The notes beneath the pieces were generated by a model that did no database searches, was not told where the DNA came from, and saw only the letters and a program-made list of their open reading frames with translations. Of a stretch of DNA of 14,622 nt, positions 1 to 7,546 are shown piece by piece (position 1 is the stretch's first letter; every line of letters starts with the position of its first letter). A program made the translations under genes and the position numbers. The stretch is from CAZFQG01 sp964520785 (GTDB lineage Bacteria; Planctomycetota; Planctomycetia; Pirellulales; Thermoguttaceae). The stretch covers positions 1-14,622 of the forward strand of contig CAZFQG010000166.1 of assembly GCA_964520785.1 (NCBI GenBank). Reading direction: 5' to 3'.

Positions 1-60
1 ACCGCACGGATTCTTGCCAAAAGAAAAACCGCTATTTGACACCTTCACAGGGCTGCCCAA

Positions 61-66
61 AGGAGG
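61..66 (+). promoter_or_regulatory. Shine-Dalgarno site choosing the second of two adjacent ATGs
   Basis: A full consensus AGGAGG lies just before two back-to-back ATG codons at 70 and 73. Spacing is 3 nt to the first ATG and 6 nt to the second, so the second is the better placed start. No convincing promoter was found in the 60 bases before it. Confidence 0.75.
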
Positions 67-72
67 TTAATG

Positions 73-1806
73 ATGCAACGCACCATGTTTTTGGCCGCTG
101 CCGCGGTTTTGGCCGCGGTTTCTCCGGCGTTTGCCGCCACCGTCTTCGACGACGCGGTCGCCTATTGGCCGTTTGAAGGGAGCGGCACGACCGTGGCCGA
201 TGAGTCGCTCACGGCGCCGATTGACTTGCAGTCCTCTTCATCGGGTTTGACCCGGGTGGACGGCGTCGTGGGGCAGGCGATTTGCTCCTCGGCGAGCACC
301 GACTGGCTGACGACCAACGGCGACGTCGACGCCTTGGACCTGGGGCGAGACGACCCGTTCACCTGGGCCGGCTGGGTGAACAAGCAGTCCAGCGCCATGG
401 TCTTGAGTTCCAAGATGCTCTCCTCGGGGACCTACCGCGGATGGTGGATTTACGGCCGCGATGACGGCGCGGTCGATTTCCTCCTGCGTTCGGAGAACAC
501 CGCCGACAAGCGGATTTGGATGCGCTCGGCCCCGGGAGCGATTCAGGATTTCTACTGGTCGCATCTGACGGTTACCTTCTCCTACGACGAGACCGACCCG
601 ACGAAGGGCGTGCGAATGTACTCTTGGGGCTCGGAAGTCCCTCTTTCGGTGGTGAGCGACGGCGTCTCCTTCGCGACGGGGCTGCCCACGGACAACACGG
701 CTTCGTTCAACGTGTTCGGGCGGAACGACTCCGGTATCGGCAACGGATGCATTGACGAGCTGGCGATCTGGAAGCGGGTCTTGGAGCAGTCGGAGATCGA
801 CCAATTGGTCGCCGCCGGGCCCGGTCCGCCGGAACGGCCGGAAGGGAACTATGTCGTCAATGGCGATTTTGAAGACACGGAAGGTTGGGGAGTAGCCGGC
901 TCGACCGAGTTTCCTCCGGGATGGGGCGGGACGACCCGCATGAACGCGGCGACGCAAATGACCGATGCCGGGGCCATTGGCGGTTCCGGAGCCTCCGCCT
1001 ACTGCGAGCCGTTCTGGGCGACGAGCGAGAGCGTCCGCCGGGAGCTGCGGCAGAACCTCGTCATGGAGACCCTTTCCGAGTGGCAGTTCGACATGGACTT
1101 CGCCTGCGAGAACCCCTTCGCCACCGCCGGTGACCGCTCCTTCAACGTGTCGCTTGTCCATTCCGGCGGAATCCTCACGCTCCGCGTGGTCGATTCGGAT
1201 TCCAACGGCATTGGTGACGTGCAGTACTACGATGGAGCCGGAGACGGCTGGACGGAAATCGCCGAATTGATGAACAGCGTGGTTTTCGACGACAACCTGT
1301 TCTTCGAACCGGCCACCCACAACCTGACCGTACTGGGCAACTATACGACGGAGGAGCCGACATTCGACATCCTCCTGAAGAACTCCGAGGGAACGGAATT
1401 CAGCGCGACCGGCTTGAGCGGGTTCCTGACCGGTCCTCCTTCGGCCGGCGGTGGGGTCAGATCGATCCAGTTTACCACGTTCAACTCCCTCGGGGGATAC
1501 ACGATCGACAACGTGTCCCTGATTGACCTCATCGACGAACCGCCCGTGCTGGCCGGCGACCTCAACGGCGACGGCATGGTCGGCAGCGCCGACTTGGACA
1601 TCGTCCGCGGCAATTGGGGACAGACGGTCGAACCAGGTTGTCTTTCCTGCGGCGATCCCTCCGGCGACGGCACGGTCGGCAGCGCCGATTTGGACATCGT
1701 CCGCGCCAACTGGGGGGCTACCGCCGCGGCCGCGGTCCCCGAGCCGGGGTTCGCGGCGATACTGCTGTGCGCGGCCGCCCTAGCCGGGTTCACCCGGAGG
1801 AGATAG
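73..1806 (+). CDS. LamG-domain surface protein with dockerin-like repeats and PEP-CTERM sorting tail
   Basis: Probably a secreted, surface-sorted glycan-binding protein with no visible catalytic domain. Numbering is from the ATG at 73 (577 aa); the ATG at 70 is the alternative. Residues 1-21 form a Sec signal peptide ending in SPAFA. Residues about 23-248 are a LamG/concanavalin A-like jelly roll, starting AYWPFEGSG and closing with the typical CIDELAIWKRVL strand. Residues about 259-487 are a second module that is clearly homologous to the C-terminal module of the sialidase at 4142. Residues about 495-549 carry two dockerin type I-like Ca-binding loops (DLNGDG and DPSGDG, each followed by a SADLDIVR helix), with a CLSC insert between them. 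The end is VPEP (555-558), a hydrophobic stretch and RRR, the PEP-CTERM signal processed by exosortase-type systems. The ligand is unknown. The following gene is 101 nt away, so operon membership is uncertain. Confidence 0.9.
   Translation: MQRTMFLAAAAVLAAVSPAFAATVFDDAVAYWPFEGSGTTVADESLTAPIDLQSSSSGLTRVDGVVGQAICSSASTDWLTTNGDVDALDLGRDDPFTWAGWVNKQSSAMVLSSKMLSSGTYRGWWIYGRDDGAVDFLLRSENTADKRIWMRSAPGAIQDFYWSHLTVTFSYDETDPTKGVRMYSWGSEVPLSVVSDGVSFATGLPTDNTASFNVFGRNDSGIGNGCIDELAIWKRVLEQSEIDQLVAAGPGPPERPEGNYVVNGDFEDTEGWGVAGSTEFPPGWGGTTRMNAATQMTDAGAIGGSGASAYCEPFWATSESVRRELRQNLVMETLSEWQFDMDFACENPFATAGDRSFNVSLVHSGGILTLRVVDSDSNGIGDVQYYDGAGDGWTEIAELMNSVVFDDNLFFEPATHNLTVLGNYTTEEPTFDILLKNSEGTEFSATGLSGFLTGPPSAGGGVRSIQFTTFNSLGGYTIDNVSLIDLIDEPPVLAGDLNGDGMVGSADLDIVRGNWGQTVEPGCLSCGDPSGDGTVGSADLDIVRANWGATAAAAVPEPGFAAILLCAAALAGFTRRR
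1578..1619 (+). repeat. Dockerin repeat, copy 1 (42 nt)
   Basis: This 42-nt unit encodes the GSADLDIVR helix and NWG end of the first dockerin-like repeat. It matches the copy at 1674-1715 at 39 of 42 positions. The unit has a third, more diverged relative at 6079-6120 in the sialidase gene. Confidence 0.85.
1674..1715 (+). repeat. Dockerin repeat, copy 2 (42 nt)
   Basis: Second copy of the unit at 1578-1619, with 3 differences by eye. It matches the related unit at 6079-6120 at about 35 of 42 positions. The near identity at DNA level suggests recent internal duplication or gene conversion rather than only protein-level conservation. Confidence 0.85.
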
Positions 1807-1895
1807 CCCCGGCTCGCTACGTGGTTTTGTGATAAGGGCGTTCTTCGATTAGGATGGTATCGCGAAGATGCGAGTTGCCTGATTCCCTGGAAGAG

Positions 1896-1900
1896 AAGGA
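1896..1900 (+). promoter_or_regulatory. Shine-Dalgarno site fixing the methyltransferase start
   Basis: AAGGA sits 7 nt before the ATG at 1908. The upstream in-frame ATG at 1854 has only an AGG directly abutting it, which is too close to work. This supports the shorter protein. Confidence 0.6.
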
Positions 1901-1907
1901 CGCCCTG

Positions 1908-2642
1908 ATGAAATCGGTCGGTAAGAAAATACTCAAGCAATGTGGCCTGTTCGACTTCGCCTGTTACGCGGCTCCCCGCCTGTTGCGATTGAAAAACCGC
2001 CTGCTGCGGGCGGACGAGCGGATCATACGCGATTACCTCGCCACGGAACGCGCGAAGAAGCTGCAAATCGGAACCGGCAACAACATCCGGCCCGGCTGGC
2101 TCAACTCGGACTATTACTCGTGGCATCGCGGCGTGATTCACCTGGACGCGCGGAAGCGGTTTCCGTTGCCGGATGCGTGCCTCGATATCGTGTTTTCGGA
2201 ACACATGATCGAACACATCCCCTTCACGGCGGTCCGGTCGATGTTCGGTGAGTGTTTTCGAACGCTGAAGCCGGGGGGCCGAATCCGGATCGGAACGCCG
2301 GACCTCGGTTTTTTGATCGACCTCTACCGAGAGGACAAGTCCGACTTGCAGCGGAGATACGTCGAATGGGCGGTCGAGAAGTATTTGCCGGAGGCGCCGG
2401 CCGCGTATGACACGTTCGTGATCAATAACTTCGTCCGCGATTGGGGTCATTTGTTCATCTGGGATGAAAAGACCCTTCGCCGCGCGCTGGAAGACGCGGG
2501 GTTCGTCGACATCGCGCGGAAAGCGCTGGGCCGGAGCGATTGTGAAGAACTGCGATCGTTGGAGAATGAAGAACGGATGCCGGAAGGTTTTCTGGCCCTG
2601 GAGAGCCTGACGGTCGAGGCAAGAAAACCGTTGACATCATGA
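1908..2642 (+). CDS. Class I SAM-dependent methyltransferase
   Basis: A cytoplasmic methyltransferase of 244 aa, of the small Methyltransf_11/COG4627-like type often found near glycan or envelope genes. The substrate is not predictable from sequence. Residues 52-68 (KLQIGTGNNIRPGWLNSD) form motif I, the glycine-rich SAM-binding loop followed by the PGWLNSD segment typical of this subgroup. An acidic residue follows in HLDARKRFPLPD. Then come FSEHMIEHIP and LKPGGRIRIGTPDL, which are motif IV- and motif V-like. The N-terminal 50 residues are basic and helical. The start at 1908 is chosen over 1854 because of the well-placed AAGGA. It lies between two exported-protein genes with short gaps (101 nt before, 30 nt after), so co-transcription with the next gene is possible but unproven. 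Confidence 0.85.
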   Translation: MKSVGKKILKQCGLFDFACYAAPRLLRLKNRLLRADERIIRDYLATERAKKLQIGTGNNIRPGWLNSDYYSWHRGVIHLDARKRFPLPDACLDIVFSEHMIEHIPFTAVRSMFGECFRTLKPGGRIRIGTPDLGFLIDLYREDKSDLQRRYVEWAVEKYLPEAPAAYDTFVINNFVRDWGHLFIWDEKTLRRALEDAGFVDIARKALGRSDCEELRSLENEERMPEGFLALESLTVEARKPLTS

Positions 2643-2672
2643 CGTGAATTCCCCTTCTTGGAGTGAAAGGCA

Positions 2673-4145
2673 ATGAAAACAATCCCGATTCCCTTTATCG
2701 TGCCGTTGGCCGCGGTTTTTTTGTCCGTTTGTGTGGCGAGGGGCACTGAACGTCCGGAGGGTTCCGGTCCCGATCAGCAGGGGAAATCCAATGGAACGGT
2801 TGAAACGCGTCTGTTCGTTGACGACGTTGAACTCGCGAAACGGGAAAACGTCGTCCGCCGTGCCCACGCCTGCGCAAAACCGGCCGAACCGATACTGATT
2901 CCCGAAAAGCCGTGGGAGCAAGACGGAGAGGACCGGCGGATTTACGTCTACGGGACGGTCCTTCGGGACCCGGCGACCGGCCAATTCCGCATGTGGTACA
3001 ACCGCCTCGACAGAATCCTGTACGCCACGAGCGAGGACGGGCTTATGTGGCGGCGGCCCGAACTGGGCCTTGTCGAGCACGAGGGTTCGGCGGAAAACAA
3101 CCTCCTGCCCATCGACATGCACTCGCCCAGCGTCGTATTCGACCCGGATGCGGAGAATGCCGACGCGAGATACAAGATGCTCGGCCATCCCCGGAAAGCG
3201 CCGCGCGGTTACTGCGTCGCCCATTCGGCGGATGGGCTGAAATGGACCTTCTATCCGAAGAACCCGCTCGCCCCCGGGGGGGATACCTGTACGTTGGCGC
3301 ACGACGCCGACACGGGAGAGTTCTTCGCCTTTTTCAAGAAGACGCACGAACATCGCGGCCATCGGCGCCGATTGGTCTATCTTTCTACGAGCCGCGACAT
3401 GCAGACGTGGACCGAGCCGGTTCTCGTGATGGCTCCGGACGAGATCGATGACGCGCAGACGGCCGCCCAAGGGGGAAAGTTCTCGCAGTTCTATAACATG
3501 TCGGCCTTCCGCCACGGGAATCAGTGGCTTGGCCTGGTCACTCATTTTCGATACAGCGGCTCCCCGCCGCGCAAGGGACCGCTGCAAAGCGGCGACGACG
3601 GCCCGATCGACGTTCAACTCGTCCATAGCCGCGACGGCCTTGACTGGAAACGGTGCGAAGACCGCTCGCCGGTCATCCCCAACGGTCCCCACGATTATGA
3701 TGCCGGGTGCATTCTCGGCACGGCGAATTTGCCGGTCTTCGTCGGCGATGAAATGTGGATTTACTACACGGCGATCACCACGACCCACGGCGGTTTCGTC
3801 CCCGAGAAAGTGATCACCATCGCCCTGGCGAAGTGGCGCCGCGACGGATTCGTCTCGCTCGAAGCCGGCGAGGAGGAAGGCGTAGTGGAAACCGTGCCAA
3901 TCAAATCGGGAGGAAGGTCGCTGCGCATCAACGCCGACGCGGAAGGAGGACGACTCCTCGTTGAACTGCTGCACCCACGTACCGGCGAACCACTGGACGG
4001 CTATTCGGCCGCCGACGCGGTCCCCATCACGACCGATTCCGTGGCACACGAGGTCCGTTGGCAGAACGGGTCGGCCCTCCCGAGCAATGTCTTCCAGATT
4101 CGTTTTCGTCTGAAGAACACCCGGCTATATTCATACGCACTATGA
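2673..4145 (+). CDS. Secreted five-bladed beta-propeller protein, GH32/GH43-like
   Basis: A likely exported glycoside-hydrolase-superfamily protein (490 aa). Residues 1-24 are a Sec signal peptide ending in VCVARG. The mature part starts with LFVDD, then shows propeller-style blades: YVYGTVLRDPATGQFRMWYN (about 91-110), YATSEDGLMWRRP, YCVAHSADGLKWTFYP, YLSTSRDMQTWTEP, LVHSRDGLDWKR and EMWIYYTAI. The repeated S-x-DG-x-x-W pattern is typical of GH32/43-like propellers and of a family common in Planctomycetes annotated as hypothetical or sucrose-hydrolase-like. I cannot assign catalytic acids, so enzymatic activity and substrate are open. It has no dockerin or PEP-CTERM tail. GGAG at 2660-2663 (9 nt from ATG) is the likely ribosome site. 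Its TGA overlaps the ATG of the sialidase gene (ATGA), which implies translational coupling and a joint function. Confidence 0.8.
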   Translation: MKTIPIPFIVPLAAVFLSVCVARGTERPEGSGPDQQGKSNGTVETRLFVDDVELAKRENVVRRAHACAKPAEPILIPEKPWEQDGEDRRIYVYGTVLRDPATGQFRMWYNRLDRILYATSEDGLMWRRPELGLVEHEGSAENNLLPIDMHSPSVVFDPDAENADARYKMLGHPRKAPRGYCVAHSADGLKWTFYPKNPLAPGGDTCTLAHDADTGEFFAFFKKTHEHRGHRRRLVYLSTSRDMQTWTEPVLVMAPDEIDDAQTAAQGGKFSQFYNMSAFRHGNQWLGLVTHFRYSGSPPRKGPLQSGDDGPIDVQLVHSRDGLDWKRCEDRSPVIPNGPHDYDAGCILGTANLPVFVGDEMWIYYTAITTTHGGFVPEKVITIALAKWRRDGFVSLEAGEEEGVVETVPIKSGGRSLRINADAEGGRLLVELLHPRTGEPLDGYSAADAVPITTDSVAHEVRWQNGSALPSNVFQIRFRLKNTRLYSYAL

Positions 4146-6328
4146 AAAAGGCCCGTACACTTGTGATCCGAAATCTCCTTATCGCCGGTGCGATCCTTGT
4201 CCCGACGTTGTCTCTGGCGGCTCCGGTCTTCGAGGAGACGGCCCTGTTCACTTCCGGAACCGGCGGCTACCACACATTCCGCATTCCCGCCGCGGCGGTG
4301 CTTCCCGGCGGAACGATTCTCGCCTTCGCGGAGGGGCGCAAGGCGAGCAGCGCCGACGACGGCGATATCGACCTCGTCATGCGCCGGAGCACAAACGGCG
4401 GCGGAACCTGGTCCGAGATAATCGTCGTACATGAGGAAGGGGGAAATGCGCCTATCACCATCGGCAACCCCACGCCGGTCGTCGATCGCCGGACCGGGGC
4501 CGTGCATCTTCTCTTCTCTCGTAACAACCAGCGGCTGTTCGTCATGAGCAGTTTCGACGAAGGAACCACGTTTTCCCCGCCGCACGAGCTGACCTCGGTC
4601 GCCGAGGGGGTCAACTTCGACTGGACCCGGCTCGGCCCCGGCCCCACCGCCGGGATTCAGACCGGCGCCGGCCGGCTCGTTGCGCCGGTCTGGCTCAACG
4701 CGAAGATCGGCGACCCGGACGCGTACCGCGCAGCGGCCCTCTTCAGCGACGACGGTGGCCAATCCTGGGCGATCGGAGACGTCGTGCCGCTCGGCCCGGG
4801 AATTCGAGGGATCAACGAGAGCGCCATCGTCGAGTTGGCCGATGGAACCCTCTACCTCACCGGCCGCACGAACGCCGGCCCGCCCTACCGTTGCGAATCA
4901 ACAAGTCCCGACGGCGGGACCTGGAGCCGGTCCGCGTTCGACGGGAGCATCAACGCGAACATGTCGGCGGTGAAGACGAGCATCGTCCGTTACTTTTCCG
5001 AGGCGACCGACGAAGCGAACCGCCTGCTCTACTCCGCTCCGAACACCGGCACGCGATCCGGAATGACCGTCTGGCTCAGCGAAGACGAGGCGGAGACCTG
5101 GCCGGTCTCTCGAACGGTCCACGCCGGTCCCTCGGCCTACAGCGAATTGGCGGTGGCGAGTGACGATTCCATCCTTCTCTTCTACGAGAAAGGAGACGGT
5201 TCTCCATACGAGAAGATCAGCCTCGCCCGGTTCAACCTGGAATGGTTGACCCAAGCCCGTAACCCGGCCGAAAACCGGATTCTCAACCCGATTTTCGACG
5301 ACACCGAAAGCTGGGGGCCGGCCGGATCGACCGATTGGCCGCCCGGCTGGACCGGTTCCTCCCCCCGGAAGAACGCCGCGTCGCCCCTTTTCGGCAGCGG
5401 CGCCATCGGCGGCGGTGGCACCAGCGCGCACTTGCCGGCGTTCGCGACGTCCGTCGCCGACCAGCGGCGAGAGATCAAGCACTATATGAGCGACACCGCG
5501 GCGAACTGGGAGTTCTCCTTCGATCTGGCCGGCGGCGATCCCGGCTCCGGCGACGCGCGGTCGATGAGTCTGGGGATCAATCACGGCTCCGGGCAGATCA
5601 CCCTTCGCATCACCGATCGCGACGACGACGGCCGGGGTGAGATCGAGTATTACGCGAACGAGGCGTGGACTCCGATCGGCGCGCTCGACGGCGCGATCGT
5701 CTTCTCAAGCGAGCCGACCGTGCAACCCTCGGTGAACCGCATCCGCGTGACGGGCCGTTACGCGGCGGAGAACCCGGCTTTCGACGTCGCCGTCGAAGAC
5801 GCCGAAGGCGGCTTCTTCGAGGTAAAGGGACTGCGCGGCTGGCAAACCGCCGCGCCGGCCCCGGGGGCCGTCATCAATCTTGTTTCCTTCAATACGTTTC
5901 TCTCCTCCGCCGACTACGTGATCGACAACCTTCTCTTCCATGACGCGGACCTCCTTCCCGGCGACGCCGATGGCAACGGCCGGATCAACGGCGCGGACCT
6001 GGACGTCGTCCGCGCGAACTGGGGCGGGGTGACGATCCGCGGCGATTTCGCTGCCGGCGACTTCAGCGGCGACGGCGCCGTCGGCAGCGCCGATCTGGAC
6101 GTTATCCGGGCGAACTGGGGAAATAAGGCGGCGGCGGTCCCGGAACCGCGAGCCGTGCTTCTTATCGGAGCCGGCCTTCTTACCGTTGCGCGGGCGTCGC
6201 GCCGTCCCGACAGGGTGGGGATCACCACCCGATACAAGACGGAGCCGTTCCTGCGGCTGGAAATCCGTGAATCCGACTTCGCGCCACGAGTGGAGTTGCG
6301 ATCGCCTTCCCCGGGAAACGCCGGTTGA
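4142..6328 (+). CDS. Exo-alpha-sialidase (GH33-like) with dockerin-like repeats and PEP-CTERM motif
   Basis: Predicted to release terminal sialic acid (or a related nonulosonic acid) outside the cell. The start at 4142 (728 aa) is chosen because it begins a good signal peptide (1-27) and makes an ATGA overlap with the preceding stop; the frame is open back to 4058 but that lacks a signal. Sialidase marks are FRIP (46-49), EGR (64-66), Asp73 in DDGDIDLV (likely acid/base), RRS (81-83), Asp-boxes at 83-90 and 202-209, Glu226, and Tyr333 in AYSELAV (likely nucleophile). Arg47, Arg250 and Arg305 fit the carboxylate-binding triad. Residues about 378-603 are the module shared with the LamG protein, 607-660 the dockerin-like pair, and 666-688 VPEP plus hydrophobic stretch plus RR. 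Unusually, 40 more residues follow the sorting motif. The catalytic assignments come from motif position, not from an alignment. Confidence 0.88.
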   Translation: MKKARTLVIRNLLIAGAILVPTLSLAAPVFEETALFTSGTGGYHTFRIPAAAVLPGGTILAFAEGRKASSADDGDIDLVMRRSTNGGGTWSEIIVVHEEGGNAPITIGNPTPVVDRRTGAVHLLFSRNNQRLFVMSSFDEGTTFSPPHELTSVAEGVNFDWTRLGPGPTAGIQTGAGRLVAPVWLNAKIGDPDAYRAAALFSDDGGQSWAIGDVVPLGPGIRGINESAIVELADGTLYLTGRTNAGPPYRCESTSPDGGTWSRSAFDGSINANMSAVKTSIVRYFSEATDEANRLLYSAPNTGTRSGMTVWLSEDEAETWPVSRTVHAGPSAYSELAVASDDSILLFYEKGDGSPYEKISLARFNLEWLTQARNPAENRILNPIFDDTESWGPAGSTDWPPGWTGSSPRKNAASPLFGSGAIGGGGTSAHLPAFATSVADQRREIKHYMSDTAANWEFSFDLAGGDPGSGDARSMSLGINHGSGQITLRITDRDDDGRGEIEYYANEAWTPIGALDGAIVFSSEPTVQPSVNRIRVTGRYAAENPAFDVAVEDAEGGFFEVKGLRGWQTAAPAPGAVINLVSFNTFLSSADYVIDNLLFHDADLLPGDADGNGRINGADLDVVRANWGGVTIRGDFAAGDFSGDGAVGSADLDVIRANWGNKAAAVPEPRAVLLIGAGLLTVARASRRPDRVGITTRYKTEPFLRLEIRESDFAPRVELRSPSPGNAG
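6079..6120 (+). repeat. Dockerin repeat in sialidase gene (42 nt)
   Basis: This encodes the GSADLDVIRANWG end of the second dockerin-like repeat of the sialidase. It is the same unit as at 1578-1619 and 1674-1715 in the LamG gene, with about 35 of 42 bases equal to the latter. Confidence 0.75.
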
Positions 6329-6386
6329 AAGACTACCGTATACGAAAACCCCCGAGCCCCTTAATCCTCAATTGTGGGATGGAACC

Positions 6387-7322
6387 ATGAAACGCCACGC
6401 TTTTACCCTGGTTGAATTGCTGGTCGTGATCGCGATCATCGGCATTCTGATTGCGCTGTTGCTGCCGGCCGTGCAGGCGGCGCGCGAGGCGGCACGCCGA
6501 ATGCACTGCTCGAACAACCTCAAGCAGGTCGGCCTCGCGGCGCAGATGTACCACGACGTCAACAAACGATTCCCGCCGGGGAGCACGCTCTACCCCGGCA
6601 CCGGTTCCGGCAGCATGGGATTCGGCTTGCACACGTGGCTTCTGGCCTACATGGAACAGAAGGCGATCGTCGACAACTTCCGTTTCAACCTCCCTTCGAA
6701 CCACGCGTTCAACCTGGCGGTGGCCGAGGAAGTCGCCTCCTCGTTTATCTGCCCCAGCTACAGTGGTCCCCTCGATGACCCTTCCCCCGGCGGCGCCGGT
6801 TTTCGAATTACCAACTACTACGGAGTAATGGGGGCGGAGCTGCGGCCCGGTTCCGGATCGCCCGCCAGCTACAAGGTCCGCATGGCGGACACCCTTTGCC
6901 GCGACTATTACATCAACGGCATCTTCTATCCGCTGAGCGAGGTGACGATCCGCGACGTCACCGACGGTACGTCGCACACGCTCGCCGTCGGCGAGCGGCG
7001 ATATGCGCTGCGCGGCTGGGTCCGCGGGGCGTGGTACAGCGGTCCGACGGACAACCCGACTCAAATGTGTTCCTCCTCGGCGAAGAACGTTACTAAACCG
7101 ATCAACTCCGACGTCAATACCTGGTGTTACGAAACCAACGGTTGCCCGAATGGTCGAACCCTCTTCTTCAACGAGCTTTTCTTCAGCAGTGAACACCCGG
7201 GCGGCGCCCAGTTCGCCTTCGCCGACGGTAGCGTCCACTACGTCAGCGATGGCATTGAGTTCCGCACGTTCCAAGACCTGGCGATCCGGAACGATGGGGC
7301 GACCGTGACCTGGAAGGAATAG
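6387..7322 (+). CDS. DUF1559-family prepilin-type protein (pseudopilin)
   Basis: A 311-aa protein of the DUF1559 (SBP_bac_10) family, which is hugely expanded in Planctomycetes and thought to be assembled or exported by a type II secretion/type IV pilus-like machine. The N terminus MKRHAFTLVELLVVIAIIG is a type III prepilin signal: cleavage is expected before Phe6, with Glu at +5, although the residue before the cut is Ala rather than Gly. The helix continues to AAREAARRMHCSNNLKQVGLA, the family signature. The C terminus has the usual HPGGAQFAFADGSVHYVSD block. The frame is open upstream to 6186 inside the sialidase gene, but that part has no signal and 6387 begins the canonical pilin leader. 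It lies 58 nt after the sialidase. Its precise role is unknown; a part in surface presentation of the neighbouring exported enzymes is only conjecture. Confidence 0.93.
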   Translation: MKRHAFTLVELLVVIAIIGILIALLLPAVQAAREAARRMHCSNNLKQVGLAAQMYHDVNKRFPPGSTLYPGTGSGSMGFGLHTWLLAYMEQKAIVDNFRFNLPSNHAFNLAVAEEVASSFICPSYSGPLDDPSPGGAGFRITNYYGVMGAELRPGSGSPASYKVRMADTLCRDYYINGIFYPLSEVTIRDVTDGTSHTLAVGERRYALRGWVRGAWYSGPTDNPTQMCSSSAKNVTKPINSDVNTWCYETNGCPNGRTLFFNELFFSSEHPGGAQFAFADGSVHYVSDGIEFRTFQDLAIRNDGATVTWKE

Positions 7323-7546
7323 GGGAGAACCGGGGGGTCGGAGGGTCGGACGCCGGCGCAGCGCCCCGCCGCGATCCGCCGCGCGATGTTAGGGCGGCGC
7401 CGAAAGAAGCTCTTGACACTCGGGGATTTCGCGATTACTCTCGAGAATGCCGTCCCGACGGTCGGCGTTCCGGCGGCGCAGGCCAACCGGTTCCCCTTGA
7501 GCCCGGTCCCATTCATCTCTTTTCCGCCCGTTTACGGAGTAGCGTC
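7323..7546 (+). other. Intergenic stretch of 224 nt with short repeat and small open frame
   Basis: No confident gene lies here. It starts with a tandem GGGTCGGA pair (7334-7349). From 7386 an ATG opens a 54-codon frame that ends at 7550, so its TGA overlaps the next ATG (ATGA). That small frame has no ribosome site. It also contains the candidate promoter at 7413-7441, which argues against translation. Confidence 0.5.
7413..7441 (+). promoter_or_regulatory. Candidate sigma70-type promoter for the transglutaminase-like gene
   Basis: A perfect TTGACA -35 box at 7413-7418 is followed after 17 nt by TACTCT (7436-7441), a weak -10 match of 3 of 6. It would give a leader of about 100 nt before the ATG at 7547. 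The weak -10 keeps confidence low. Confidence 0.3.

Noticed and set aside
36..41. TTGACA before the first gene
   Set aside because: No -10-like hexamer lies 16-18 nt downstream; that place is taken by the ribosome site.
238..1320. Long minus-strand open frame of 360 codons opposite the LamG gene
   Set aside because: It is a shadow of a GC-rich plus-strand gene; the translation is rich in Arg, Gly and Val with no domain, and the plus strand has clear domains.
1782..1814. Inverted repeat AGCCGGG / CCCGGCT at the end of the LamG gene
   Set aside because: Only 7 bp with a 19-nt loop and no directly following T-tract; too weak to call a terminator.
1341..2450. Minus-strand open frame of 369 codons
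   Set aside because: It spans two plus-strand genes and an intergenic gap and has no recognisable domain.
2637..4049. Minus-strand open frame of 470 codons opposite the propeller gene
   Set aside because: Antisense shadow; the plus strand has a signal peptide and propeller repeats, while this has low-complexity composition.
4058..4141. Upstream extension of the sialidase frame
   Set aside because: It overlaps the preceding gene and would bury the signal peptide; the Met at 4142 begins a proper signal sequence.
6186..6386. Upstream extension of the pseudopilin frame
   Set aside because: It lies mostly in the sialidase gene, and the prepilin leader starts at 6387.
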